A stretch of DNA of 64,000 bases, taken from NCBI GenBank assembly GCA_963930775.1, contig OZ005690.1, forward strand, positions 11,682,411 to 11,746,410, written 5' to 3'. The DNA is from Cliona cf. orientalis (taxonomy: Eukaryota; Porifera; Demospongiae; Clionaida; Clionaidae). The position numbers and the translations under genes are program-made. Numbering within the stretch: the first letter of the stretch is position 1; every line of letters starts with the position of its first letter. Shown one piece after another: positions 24,823-35,800 of the stretch. Below the pieces are notes generated by a model that was not told the origin of the DNA, did no database searches, and saw only the letters and a list, made by a program, of their open reading frames with translations.

Positions 24823-27500
24823 TTATTTTAACACGGGCTTTGCATAAGCAACGTTGGATTTTAACTCCAGTTCCTCAAGCTCTGTACGTTGATGTGGTAC
24901 AACAACATCCTCGTATGCAGGGTATCTTGTTACAGGATTCTCTTCTTGCAGTTTACGATGGCGGCCACAAAAGTATCCACACATAAAGAACACAATTGAG
25001 CAAATAATGAGTAGAGTGATTATCAGCGATGAAACAATAGCTATTATGGCATCTTGACTCAGTATAATTCCTAGTAAGGAAAAGAAAGGACATGAATATT
25101 ATACCTATAGCTAGAGCTCAGAATTTGATAACTAAAAATATACAATAGCTAGGGTACATTCAGGAGCTCATACCAACCAGCCAATGGTACGTAATGATGA
25201 AATAAATATGCTGCTATACCGTACTATAACAGAGAGGACATACTTGCTATCTAGCTGACGAGCTGATCATGAGACTTAGTATATTCATGTTACTGGTGAA
25301 AATTTATATTGTGGCTTTAAGTTTGTAGGGATGCACATTCCTCTACAAACGTTTGGATGCATACATGCATGAGGTGCATTCTGGAACGCCCAGGATATGC
25401 ACAGTTGTAGCTACCAAACATAGAAAATGAAGGGGAGGTGGGGTACCCCCTTCTGAAAAGTGGAGGGGGCAACCGCCCCCAACCCTCTATATAATGTAGA
25501 ATATATGCTTAATAAAAATAGCTAATGAGATAATAATATTATATAATATAATATTGCTGTAACACCTTCAGGCTGTGTACAGATATCATCTCCACTTGGC
25601 TCCCATTGTCCTCTCTTAGTGCAAACAGCTGTTTTATTGACTTCTCCACATAGTCCTGTTCCATGTTGGACACTCCAGCATACATACGTCAGCATAGCTC
25701 CTTCAAGAGTGCTTGTATAAGGAAGAATGTATCCATTCGGAGGTGGGGAAGGAGAGTGACAGTCAACTGCAAGAATTAGCTCAAAGTAAAAAACATTATT
25801 TGAATGGTATTATTATTCACCTGAGCATCGAAGATTTCTGGGGTCTGGAAACCAACTTCCATTAATACAAGTTGAAATATTAGATCCATTGAGTGTCTGT
25901 CCCAAAGGACAAACAAAGGTCACAGTACTTTCTTCTACTGCTGGTTCCATGAAATCAAGAACACGTACAAGATTACTAACCTGATCCTGTGGATTTCCAC
26001 AAGTAGCTGCATATGAAATAATGGGTAATTTATAAAGCATACCAATACCAAAGTCTTTAACTCACAATAAGACACTTCTTTGAAGAAGATGGTTGTGCTA
26101 TGTTGCCCACAAGATGACACTGTGACACTCACATTGTGTGGAGAATTATAAGGGACCTTTATGTGAACTCTTGAGCTGGTAGAAAAGTTCAGTGGTAGGT
26201 TTGGGACAACAGCAACTTGGTAAGAGTAAGTGGAGTCAGTTTTATTCCATTCCAACGTCAAGATAACACCATCTTTGTCAAATGGATACTGCTCTGTCAA
26301 ATTTACTCCATCAACTTCTGGAGTGTTAATTGTAGATATTTATACCATTAAGTTTATAGTAGGAAATTAAGTTGGCACGGATTTCAATTAATTTTGGCAA
26401 TTAGTAATAATTAATTTTAAAGATCACCAATTTAAGATAATTATTATTATAGTTACCTTAATGCGCTCACAGCTATGGTACATGGAATAATTATCATAAG
26501 CATTCAGATATCCAAATTTGAATATCAACAGTGACGTTAACATGTTTTAATTAATATACAATTCAAGGGAGGGAGGTGGCCAATTAAGAGGAAAGAGTGA
26601 AAGTGGTAATGAGTCCCCCATTTTAAAGTTAAGCATATTGAACTTCAGAAAAAGTACAAAGGTTTGTATAAAATCATGTTATGACACCTTATTCTTATGA
26701 ACACAGTTGCCCGGATTTGAGCAAGGGAGAATGCGTACATGTACTCTGTATGTGCTAAACCCTTCAAATTAAATTTTTATACAAGGCACATATATTATAC
26801 TCAGATTACTATAATAATATTTTTAGCTTTTGTTATTATAATAATCTTTACGTGAATAAGAATCTCTGAATCAGCTCCTCATGATCATCATTATTATTGT
26901 GCACACGCATTTCCATATAGTGTCATACCTTGGATTGGATTTCCATTTGAGGTGTAACAGAAGATGTGTCTGAGGTCAAAGAGTTTATTCATTTCACTTG
27001 AGTGCCATTCAGGTGGTTGCTCACGGGACTGATCAGTAATCTTGATACGAATAGAAAACTATTTTGAGGGGAGATTCTTGAGAAAGTGAGTTTGGTAGAG
27101 TTGATCACTGTTTGGAATGCCTGATCATTTGGACTGGAGGATGATATTGCTTGGCTGAGATTCAGTACGGGAATCAGAGTAATATTCCACACCAGTATAA
27201 TAGTGAAGCTCCCAGTGTCAGCTATAGTACAGTTCAACTCCAGTTGACCTCCACTGCACACTGTGGCTACCCCAGAGGGAGAGATGGTCACAGCACCTTG
27301 TCAAAGTATGATACCCGATAACCACAACCACAATGTCATGCTATAATTCTAGTGTTATAATGAATGTTGGCATATTTAATTATAACCAGATCATCCTACC
27401 TTGAGTATGTGTCCAGCTCACCAACAACCCAATATATACACATAATAATAATAATATTATTATAAAAATTGAGACAATTAGCCATCATATCGACCATCAT
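24823..27500 (-). pseudogene. E: inverted, broken copy of gene D
   Basis: Exon equivalents on the minus strand: 27500-27400 (leader), 27296-26929 (Ig), 26317-26066 (FN3), 26006-25821 (CCP1), 25766-25566 (CCP2) and 25070-24823 (TM and tail, ending NVAYAKPVLK then TAA). Order, phases and sequence follow gene D. Three lesions are visible. The leader exon has 10 extra bases relative to D, which shifts its splice phase. A TGA at 26991-26989 replaces the codon of the second conserved Ig cysteine (D and F have TGT there). About 10 bp are missing shortly after, shifting the end of the Ig exon. The FN3, CCP and TM exons remain open, and the tail keeps YEDV and a conserved AYA.PV ending. Either a recent pseudogene or a gene using another start downstream of the Ig exon. 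Confidence 0.8.
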
Positions 27501-27860
27501 GATCAGGTACGCTAGACTGACCTTTGTTCAGTTGTGTGCAATTTGAGACGCAAAAATTGATGTTTACATTATTATAGCTGTTTATGTAAGCTAGCTAGAG
27601 CCTCATAATTATTATAGTAGCTACTGTATTTTGTAAGCTTTTACATGCCAATAAAATAATTATTGATATCACTGTGACCAAGAGTATTATTATAATTATA
27701 CTCTTGATTGTGACCGAGTTGGGGATTAAGACCATTCTGAGGGGGAGGAATTTGAAGGAAATTTTGATGCCCCCTACAATAATTATATATAGCTATCTAA
27801 TCATGATAATAGGAATACCATAATAACAATAATGTACAAACTTATTACATACAGGCACAG

Positions 27861-28000
27861 AGGAAACAAGTATTGGTGTTAGACTGGAGCAGTTCGAGAT
27901 CTACAGTGATGGTATAATACTTCTGGGATGGATTCATACTATCATGTATGTCACAGTTACTCCTGATGTGGCACTGTGCATATGGAAGTTGTCAACTTAG
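27861..28000 (+). pseudogene. Orphan FN3 exon remnant
   Basis: After an acceptor-like CACAG the frame reads RLEQFEIYSDGIILLGWIHT, then MYVTVTPD, then stops at TAG. This parallels the FN3 exon of gene B (PEQFDSDGALVTLKWIH, NVSVVP) with a few residues missing and no second half. No partner exons are found next to it, so it seems to be the relic of another receptor copy between E and F. Confidence 0.5.
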
Positions 28001-28304
28001 AATTATTACTACAGAATTAGCAAAAAATTTATGGCAATCCTGCCAATGGCATTCCAATGCTATAATAATATTATTAAATTTTATTATAGAAGTAATAGAC
28101 TTGTTCATTGACGTGTATCAAAAGTGGGAGTGGAACAGATCCTAGCTAGAGAAATGCACTGCATACACAAATTGGAGGCATTAAAGTGTCCCATCAGGCC
28201 AAATTATCGGTAATAGTGAACTGCACCCTTCTGGAAAATACACTCTAGTACTTACCCATCAGCTCTCAAAAATTCATTAAAATTGCCCTTCAGACCTTTA
28301 ATAC

Positions 28305-28465
28305 TTTTTTACTGTACTCAAGTCTCATCCCCAGCCCCCTAGCCTGTCTTTTATGTTCACGGCATGCGTACGCGTGAAAGGACTACTCATCCTCTGAATC
28401 TGAAGACACTACGATCGCAGATGGTCACAATGAGTATGAATACATATTATTATATCGTAGCAGGC
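28305..28465. repeat. Direct repeat R2, copy 1
   Basis: Shares a block running from ACTTTTTACTGTACTCAA through GTGAAAGGACTACTCATCCT to TATATCGTAGCA with 29243-29403, differing at few positions. The frame reads SSSESEDTTIADG, which recalls an acidic N-terminus, but no gene can be built around it. Confidence 0.65.
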
Positions 28466-29242
28466 CACTCCAATGATATTCACTCCAATGATATTCATTG
28501 TTCTGCATCACCCTTCCTCCTATTTTTTTGAGCAGTACTTCTAAGCTTATTCATTGTTGGTGCCTGTTAGTTATGAGTGAGCCACCTGAGCAGTGCAAAT
28601 TCTTAGTGCGCATGCTCAAGAACACAATTTTAGGTAATGGTCGTCAAAACGTAAAGCCACAAGTGCTAAATATTGTGTGATATGGAATGTGCTAAATTAA
28701 ATTGGATACTGATGAATCGATGATCGCCCTCATGCGCATCCTCCTAGCCTCGTCCCCAGGCCACTCCCACGTTTTCAATGTTACTCGGAGTGGCCTTATG
28801 GCTCTTCAGTGCACTTACGGTGGGGTGGGGTTACCCGATAAGTGCATTCTCTAGTAGTTTGACGACCTTCTCCTAGCGATTTCCAACCTCCTGATTTTTC
28901 CGCGGATTATCTATCAGTGGAATATCAATGTTCGAGTATCAGAAGGTAGCTCTCCACGAGCTCTATCCAACGGTGTTTGTAACGTGTCCGTAGATAAAAC
29001 CGTTACGTAGCCACGCCCACCTGAACTTTCCTCATAGAAACGTAATACAATAAAAAAAAAAAAAACTAAGCTAGCAGCGGTTCCGCGGAACCGATTTGCA
29101 CGGTTAAGGCGTCAGTAGATAGCTCATTCAGTGAGCTATCCAGCGAATTTTTTTTCCGTGAGCGTACTTCTAGCCAGAGCTGAGATATTTTCGATTTACT
29201 GGAGGTTGGACATCGCTACTTTTCCTAAAACTTTTTACTGTA

Positions 29243-29403
29243 CTCAATGCTGTACTCGAGTCTCGTCCCCAGCCCCCTAGCCTGTCTTTTATGTTCACGG
29301 CGTGCGTACGCGTGAAAGGACTACTCATCCTGTGAATCAGAAGACACTACGATCGCAGATGGTCACAATGAGTATGAATACATATTATTATATCGTAGCA
29401 TGG
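29243..29403. repeat. Direct repeat R2, copy 2
   Basis: Second copy of the block at 28305-28465, with a short extra piece near its start and a shared right end at TATCGTAGCA. It lies about 100 bp upstream of the Ig exon of gene F, so duplicated regulatory sequence is one possibility and a solitary transposon end another. Confidence 0.65.
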
Positions 29404-29503
29404 GTTCTACTATTGCATACCTCACGCTTATTAAACAGTGAGGCATGCATGATCGTGGCATCATAGGCCTTGAATAGCTAGCTACCTATGTTTTTCCACA
29501 CAG

Positions 29504-32500
29504 GTGCTGTGACCATCTCTCCTTCCGGGGTAGCCACAGTGTGCAGTGGAGATCAACTGGAGTTGAACTGTACTATAGCTGATACTGGGAGCTTTGCTGT
29601 ACTGGTGTGGAATATTACTCTGATTCCTGAAAATGCAGCTACCTCGAACTCTATTAATCATAGCCGAGCCATAGAGTCTGCTGGTCCAAGTGATCAGATA
29701 CTCCATTTACTGATTAACTCTACCAACCTCACTTTTTCAAGAATCTCCCCTCAAAGCAGCTTTCCACTCATATCAAGATTACTGATCAGTCCCGTGAGCA
29801 ACCACCTGAATGGCACTCAAGTGAATTGTATAAACTCTTTGACCTCAGAATCATCTTCTATCACAGTTATCAACATCTCAAATGGAAATCCAATCCAAGG
29901 TATGACACTATACAGCGTTGCATGAAGTAAGAAATATGCATGCAATGATTATGATGAGGGACTCTTAAAAACTTGAAAGGGACTTGCACTAATTTGGCCC
30001 CACATCCTTCATCTCCCTAATTGGCATATTGTGGTAAATAGAGAAATTAAGACGTATATAAGATGTACTACGCAGCATTGTATTTGGGCTGGGGGGGGGG
30101 GGGGGGAACTTCATACTAGTAGTGGGCAAGTGTTTTGATCTAAACAGATACCCAATACTAATTGAGGCTCACTTCTGGCCAGCGCCACTGAATTAAATAG
30201 CTTTATTGTCGAGATACTAGCATTATTGAAAATAATTTGATGTTGATTGTATAACATTTTTTAGCCACGTGGTTATCTTATTCATGATTGGGTACCTTCA
30301 CACACACAATTATAATATTAAACTGAAATCTCAGAGACTATAATTATCATAGAGTCGGTATAGACTCTATAAGTAGGGATGGCACGGATATGCCATATAT
30401 GTAATACATTACAAATACCCAAATATCTCAAAACAGGTAACTTCATAAAATTTCTAAGTGTGAAAATCAGAATCTATAGCAAGTTATCTAATAAGACCAA
30501 GATCATTCATCAACTCAATTGTATATGCGAGAACCAGATGTTCAAAAAATGGTCATTTGTCAATCTTTCTTTCTTTCTATATAGTTTCAAAGGGCTAGCT
30601 CAAGATTGCCTTGATCTCTCATCTTTGTTTGAGTATAAATCCATTCCATTTAGTAGCGTACAGTGCAGTGGCACGCTAATTTCGCATTATCTTGACATTT
30701 ACGTAATAATGGGTATGTACGGCACATTGACAACACTGGGCGTGTCTGATACGCCATTTTGTGATATAATGCGCATGCTCAGAATGTGTTGCCATGGTGA
30801 AGTCATGTGATAGCTCCCTGGCCCTCGGCGATTCCCCGCTCCTCGAGCCTTGCACAGGCTCCATGCCATCCATGATCTATTCAGCTGAGCACTAGCGCTG
30901 CACGCGCTAGCAAGTAGCTCGCTTATGCCTAGCACCTAACTTGTTCATTAAGCACCCTTGACTTGCATGTGGAAGATATTACTGTTTTTGCACCCCTCAA
31001 AAAGCAAGTGTAGGGATGTATAGTGGATATGATTATCCCTACAATCTTATTTATGTACTTTTTGACCCTGCCATCCCTACTTCATCCTTCAATTTTATTC
31101 AATTGTTTTTATACTTGTAATTTATTATAGCGGGGGTATTGATCACATTTATATTCGAAACATGAACAGCATGATAGTTCAAAATACAGGGGTGGCCAAG
31201 GTACTGAAAGTCATGGGCCAACATCTCAATATTAAAATACACGTCGGGGCCATTTCAGTACATCACCAAATATAATGTATAGTATGATAGCTAGCAATGT
31301 GTGCTGTGACCCACCTGACTGCAACTACATTAAAAGGTGAGGTGCGGTTAACAGATATTAATCACCGATTGTATTTCAAGCTTGAGGTATATAGCTATAC
31401 ACTTGAATCAATCCATAAGGAGAGCTGTTTCAAAGGATCACATCATTTCAATAATTAACAATTGCAGCTCTATTTCATACACAGTATATAGCTAGCTACT
31501 AAGCAGTATGATCATGGATATGTGCAGACCACATCCATTTCAGATAGCTATGAGTAGCTAGAGTACACTATTTCATGCATAGCACAACTACTGTCAGGGG
31601 CCATAAAAAATTGGTCAGGGGCCACAAACGGCCCCCGGGGCCGCATTTGGCCATTCCTGAAATATTGATAGGTAATTTTTTAATTTTGTACAACCAATTG
31701 TCAGAGGAGTTTGTGGGTGTGGCCTTGGTCATGTGCTGAGCAGCCCCTGCTATTGACAGTTGATCATGATACTTCACCTAAAGTAAAAATAACGGAAGTG
31801 CCAATAATGCTCCATGGGGATTTCAATTTCTTACTACCACAGGCATGTGTGTATGGTGAATTTGCTGGATAATTAGTTGCCAAAAATAGCCAAATTTTAA
31901 TTAAAAACCTCTCCAAAGGTACACACTACACGATAAACAGACTGAGTGTAATTTTTTCTATAGAAGTTGATGGAATAAATTTGACAGAGCAGTATTCATT
32001 TGATAAATATGGTGTTACCTTGACATTGGAGTGGATTAAAACTGACCCCACTCACTCCTACCGAGTTGCTGTCGTCCCAAACCTACCACTGAATTTTTCT
32101 ACCAGCTCAAGAGTTCACATAAAGGTCCCTTACAATTCTCCACACAATGTGAGTGTCACAGTGTCATCTTGTGGGCAACATAGCACAACCATCTTCTTCA
32201 AAGAAGTGTCTTATTGTGAGTTAAAGATTTCTGATTGATAGCATGCTTACTGAAGTTATACCTCCAATAATATAGCTACTTGTGGAAATCCACAGGATCT
32301 GGTTAGTGATGTTGTACAAGTTTTTGATTTCATGGAACCAGCTGTAGAAGAAAGTACTGTGACCTTTGTTTGTCCTTTGGGACGGACACTCAATGGATCT
32401 AATATTTCAACGTGCATTAATGGAAGTTGGTTTCCAGATCCTTCAAGAGTGAATTGTGCTGGTATTATTATTATTATTGTTACAGATTTCTGTGTAGCTT

Positions 32501-34944
32501 GTGACATTATAATAATATAACAGTGTGGTTTCTATCAGGTACGACCACTGTGACAACAACAACTGCTTCACCGCTCCCACAATTCCCACTTGTTGGCACT
32601 ATAGTGGGAAGCTTGTTTGGAGTCATTCTACTCAGCATCTTTTTTGTGATTGTGGTGATTGGTCTTCTCTTTAGGGAGAAAATCAGAGGTACACTAATGC
32701 ATAAACTAGAAACCTAGCTTTTTAGAGTATAACATATCTCACATATGCAATTGCACCTTGAAAGAATCCCTTACATGTAACTAGAGCTCTGTAGAGCACA
32801 TACCCTGCGTGCACATTGCTCAATCTCTTTCTGTACATTAGTATAGCTATATCTTACATTATGATTTGGTTCCATAGGGCTTTGGATTTCAGTCAGTGGA
32901 TCCGGACAGTAGCCATAGCTTTTGTAGCTAGCACAAAGCAAAACATTCGATCTTTAATTTATCAGTCACATACCAGATGGTGGGCACATGAGCATAATTA
33001 ATGGGCATGCATTATGCATTGAGTAGGCACTGTTGATAGGCGTGGCTACGGTGGCCAACAAAAGTGATGCTCGTGTACCATGCTCCTCGATTTAAGGCAC
33101 ACTGAAGCCAGTTTTTTGCCAAATTCGATTGATTTGTTATGCTTATGAGTCGCTTAGACGCCTACATCTTGAGATATGGCGATTTTTGTGCTAATGACAA
33201 CAACGATATCACAATCGATTACTTTACCCCTTGTGCATGTGTGCGGGGTAAATATCATGTATTATGATTAGATGGAGTACATGTTGCTTCCTAATATAGG
33301 GTGGTCTGCCTTGCACAGAACTTGTAAACCAGAATTTGAAAGGTAACTAGATAGTGTAAGGATAGCTACAGCCTCGTACCTTGTTTCATGATCAGTCCAT
33401 TCTAAAACATGGGGCTTGCTTACTGATAATATTATGCAACTGCATGTATACTCCTGGTGGCTTAGTTATCTGTATCTGGTTGCGGTAAACCACATGTTTA
33501 TACAAGTAATTTTTCTGTGTGCTTATACGTAAATAATTATTGTAGTCATTTCTGGCTGTTGATAACAATGGTTCACTGTTGGGGGGCACATCGCATACAT
33601 CAAAGCCATGATGTTACTTATAATGTGTGGAATTATAGGCTCTATACTCCCAAGAGCTAGCATGTGACTTTGCTTGTTTTGATAATAATGATTTGGATTC
33701 TCAGTGTCAATACAGATGTTGAATTAAGCCCTCCGCATACATACAGTGATAACGTTAACAACAATTTCAATGTAAGTTATACACTTCATATACTTGATAA
33801 TATTACTATTAATTATTTTGGACAAAAGACTGCTGAGAGGGGTCTGGTGTATGCAGATATTGGTCAGTCGTCCTTTAATCGATTGCAACGCCCTCTGCTC
33901 AGTATTCCTGCTCTTGAAGATACTCCCATCGAATACGCCAGAATAAACCACAAATCTCTCTCAGATAAACAAAGAAATTCACCAATCACTTTTGATGGTA
34001 CAACACCAATATACCGTATAGCCAGAAAATATGGCGGAGAATTAAATTTGGCGGTTTAGCGGTCTATATTATAACCGCCAAATTAAAATTTCCTACTCGC
34101 ATATATTATAAGTATGGCAATCCCATACCAAACCACCAAATTTAAATCTGCCAATGTTCTTGCAATAGCGATTTAGGGCTCAACCACCATTTTAATTCCC
34201 ACCAATATTTCCGGCTATATGGTATAGTAAATTTGCATTAATTGTCATCATTAAGTAATACCAACCCTCTGGGGTCTATAAGCCCTTGGTAATACATGCT
34301 CTTACATGCTATAGTAGTTGTGAGGCATCAATGTTTTGTTGCACATGCAGATGAATCACTTCGTGTTAATCTGGATAATCTACTGATTCAACTACGGCCG
34401 CAAGTAGGTCCTAGATGGTACCAGTTCGGAGAGGCTGTAGGAATAAGTAAAGATGTGCTGGATAAATTTGTTAAGCAATGTTCTCCCGAGGATTGCATTA
34501 TTGAAATGCTGGACTACTGGCTGAGAAGTAGCACTAAACAACCAACTTGGAATGATATAGCAAAAATTCTGAAAGCAGTCAACCTTCCACAATTGGCACA
34601 TGATATTGAAAATGTCTACTCCACTGGTATAATAATAATAGTAATAACAATAATGAAATACCTGACTGGTATCAATGCATGCAGGCAAACTACCGATTGA
34701 GGTAGAAGCAACTTGGATCCCACCATGCCCAGTTCAAGATGACGACTTTATTACTGCAGAATTACCACCACCAATTCCACCAAAGTCTCTGATCTCAACT
34801 GAATCAGTTAAATCTTTGTCTCACAGATCTCAAGGAATTGATTGTACCCGACAAAAGATGCCAGTGACCGTGGAGAATGAGCCAATACCAGCATTGCCTC
34901 CAAAACCAAATATGCTTAATATTCCACCTAGGCCACCCAAATAA
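29504..34944 (+). CDS. Gene F: Ig-FN3-CCP receptor with ITIM-like tyrosines, Death domain and SH3-ligand tail
   Basis: Exons: 29504-29899 (Ig), 31964-32215 (FN3-like), 32276-32461 (CCP), 32539-32688 (Thr-rich stalk and TM), 33716-33771, 33829-33997 (cytoplasmic), 34351-34626 (Death) and 34685-34944 (Pro-rich, TAA). Ig, FN3 and CCP are close to gene D. The TM (FPLVGTIVGSLFGVILLSIF...) is followed by REKIR. The cytoplasmic part has LVYADI (Tyr at 33850) and IEYARI (Tyr at 33934), both matching the ITIM pattern [ILVS]xYxx[ILV]. The Death domain shows RWYQFGEAVGI, LDYWL and PTWNDIAKIL. The end carries PPPIPPK, PALPPKP and PPRPPK, typical SH3 ligands. All splice phases agree. The leader exon is not found. 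The architecture suggests a surface receptor coupling to both SH2/SH3 and Death-adaptor pathways; this is inferred, and I know of no named family with this order. Confidence 0.8.
29900..31963 (+). other. Long intron of gene F
   Basis: Contains a G run at about 30090-30107 and a sequence shared with 35491-35550 (30349-30400: AGTAGGGATGGC, GGATATGCCAT). A 143-codon open frame at 30379-30810 is rejected as coding. Confidence 0.5.
32780..33250 (+). repeat. Dispersed repeat R1, copy 2
   Basis: Starts with TAGAGCTCTGTAGAGCACA and ends with the hairpin TTACCCCTTGTGCATG/GCGGGGTAA, as copy 1 at 2626-3275. Lies in the intron of gene F between the TM and cytoplasmic exons. Confidence 0.5.
33716..33997 (+). 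other. Juxtamembrane exons of gene F with optional 57-bp intron
   Basis: Exon 33716-33771 ends at a good donor (AAT|GTAAGT) and the next starts at AAAAG|ACTGCT (33829). The 57 bases between are a multiple of three and have no stop in frame, so both the spliced and the retained form would keep the ITIM-like tyrosines and the Death domain in frame. Gene A has a comparable phase-1-to-0 exon (4712-4770) after its TM segment. Confidence 0.55.
34012..34224. mobile_element. MITE family M2, copy 2
   Basis: 213 bp, ends TACCGTATAGCC and GGCTATATGGTA, interior matching copy 1 (2767-2978) with scattered changes. It lies 14 bp after the donor of the last ITIM exon of gene F. If that donor (GATG|GTACAA) were skipped, the frame would run about 20 codons into the MITE and stop, giving a receptor without Death domain. 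Confidence 0.85.
34351..34626 (+). other. Death-domain exon of gene F
   Basis: A single 1-1 exon of 92 codons encodes the whole six-helix Death fold: a Leu-rich first helix (LRVNLDNLLIQLRP), the conserved Trp (PRWYQFGEA), VGISKDVLDKFV, a fifth-helix LDYWLRSS and PTWNDIAKILKAV. Death domains bind partner Death domains in apoptosis and NF-kB adaptors. Because it is a self-contained symmetric exon it could have been inserted by exon shuffling. Confidence 0.85.
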
Positions 34945-35800
34945 TCAGAGATTAATACATTGTAGATATTAGATCCATAATACTGATAAACAAAATTAAT
35001 TGTGCATATGCATGGTGTGATCCATATTAATGTGTAAAGTAACTTTTTTTTCAAGGAGACCACAAACTAAGCAGAAAAAAATTTGTCCGAAAACCACCGC
35101 ATAGTTGAGCTGGATGCATATAATAGTAGAGCCATACAATGCAAGCAGGCAGCCTATATTATATATAGATCAATTATGACCAAAGTGGGTAATGGTCGTC
35201 ACGTTGATGTGCGCGTGTGGCCCCGCCCCTCACATAGCACGTGGGCGGAAAACATTGCAAATGCATGGCTTCCTATACAAACCTATGGAATAACTTCAAA
35301 GGGCCATAACTTCAACTTTAAGTTGTGAATCGAAATATTCCCCATTGTCAAAAGTAATCCTTAGTTTCGACCAATTCTGCATGCTCATATAAAAATTGTG
35401 GCATAATATGCTTTATAGACCCCTAAGACTTTTCTTCTTCCCTATTCCTTTTTCAACTTAGTGTATTAACTACTTACTCTGAGGTGTAGGTATCATAGAG
35501 TCAATAGACTTGAGCTCTATAAGTAGGGATGGCCTGGATATGCCATGTAATAAAACCGTTAATAACTCAGAGCAACTTAAAAGTTAATTAAGATTTTTAA
35601 CTTCAATATTCATGATCTACACTACCTATCACCCACCATTCATGGAAATGATCAACAGCAAGCAAAAAATGCAAGGTGGAAGATTAATTGGGGCGAGCCC
35701 CACACTAATCAGTACTACAAGAAAATTCCTGTACTTATAATAACATGCATTGTATGTTTGTATGCATGTAGTGATACGTCGTCCACGGGATTTACTCTTT
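34945..35800. other. Downstream of gene F, no gene seen
   Basis: Gene F 3' flank, then an M3-type element at about 35041-35475 and the sequence shared with the gene F intron (35491-35550). The open frame at 35629-35889 has no domain. Confidence 0.5.
35041..35475. mobile_element. CACTA-ended MITE (family M3), copy 2
   Basis: Same blocks as the copy at 16321: CAAGGAGACCACAAACTAAG at the left, GCCATACAATGCAAGCAGGC, GGCCCCGCCCCTCACATAGC, ACTTCAAAGGGCCATAACTT and CAACTTAGTGTATTAA at the right. Confidence 0.72.

Larger units (their letters stand above)
28001..29503. other. Region upstream of the first recognised exon of gene F
   Basis: Holds two direct repeats of about 160 bp (28305-28465 and 29243-29403) about 940 bp apart. 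No convincing leader exon for gene F is seen, although one is expected, ending in phase 1. A purine tract and a CCGCGGAACC palindrome sit at about 29050-29090. Confidence 0.4.

Noticed and set aside
30379..30810. Open frame of 143 codons in the gene F intron
   Set aside because: No domain, overlaps a dispersed repeat (also at 35491), and lies inside an intron with good splice borders.
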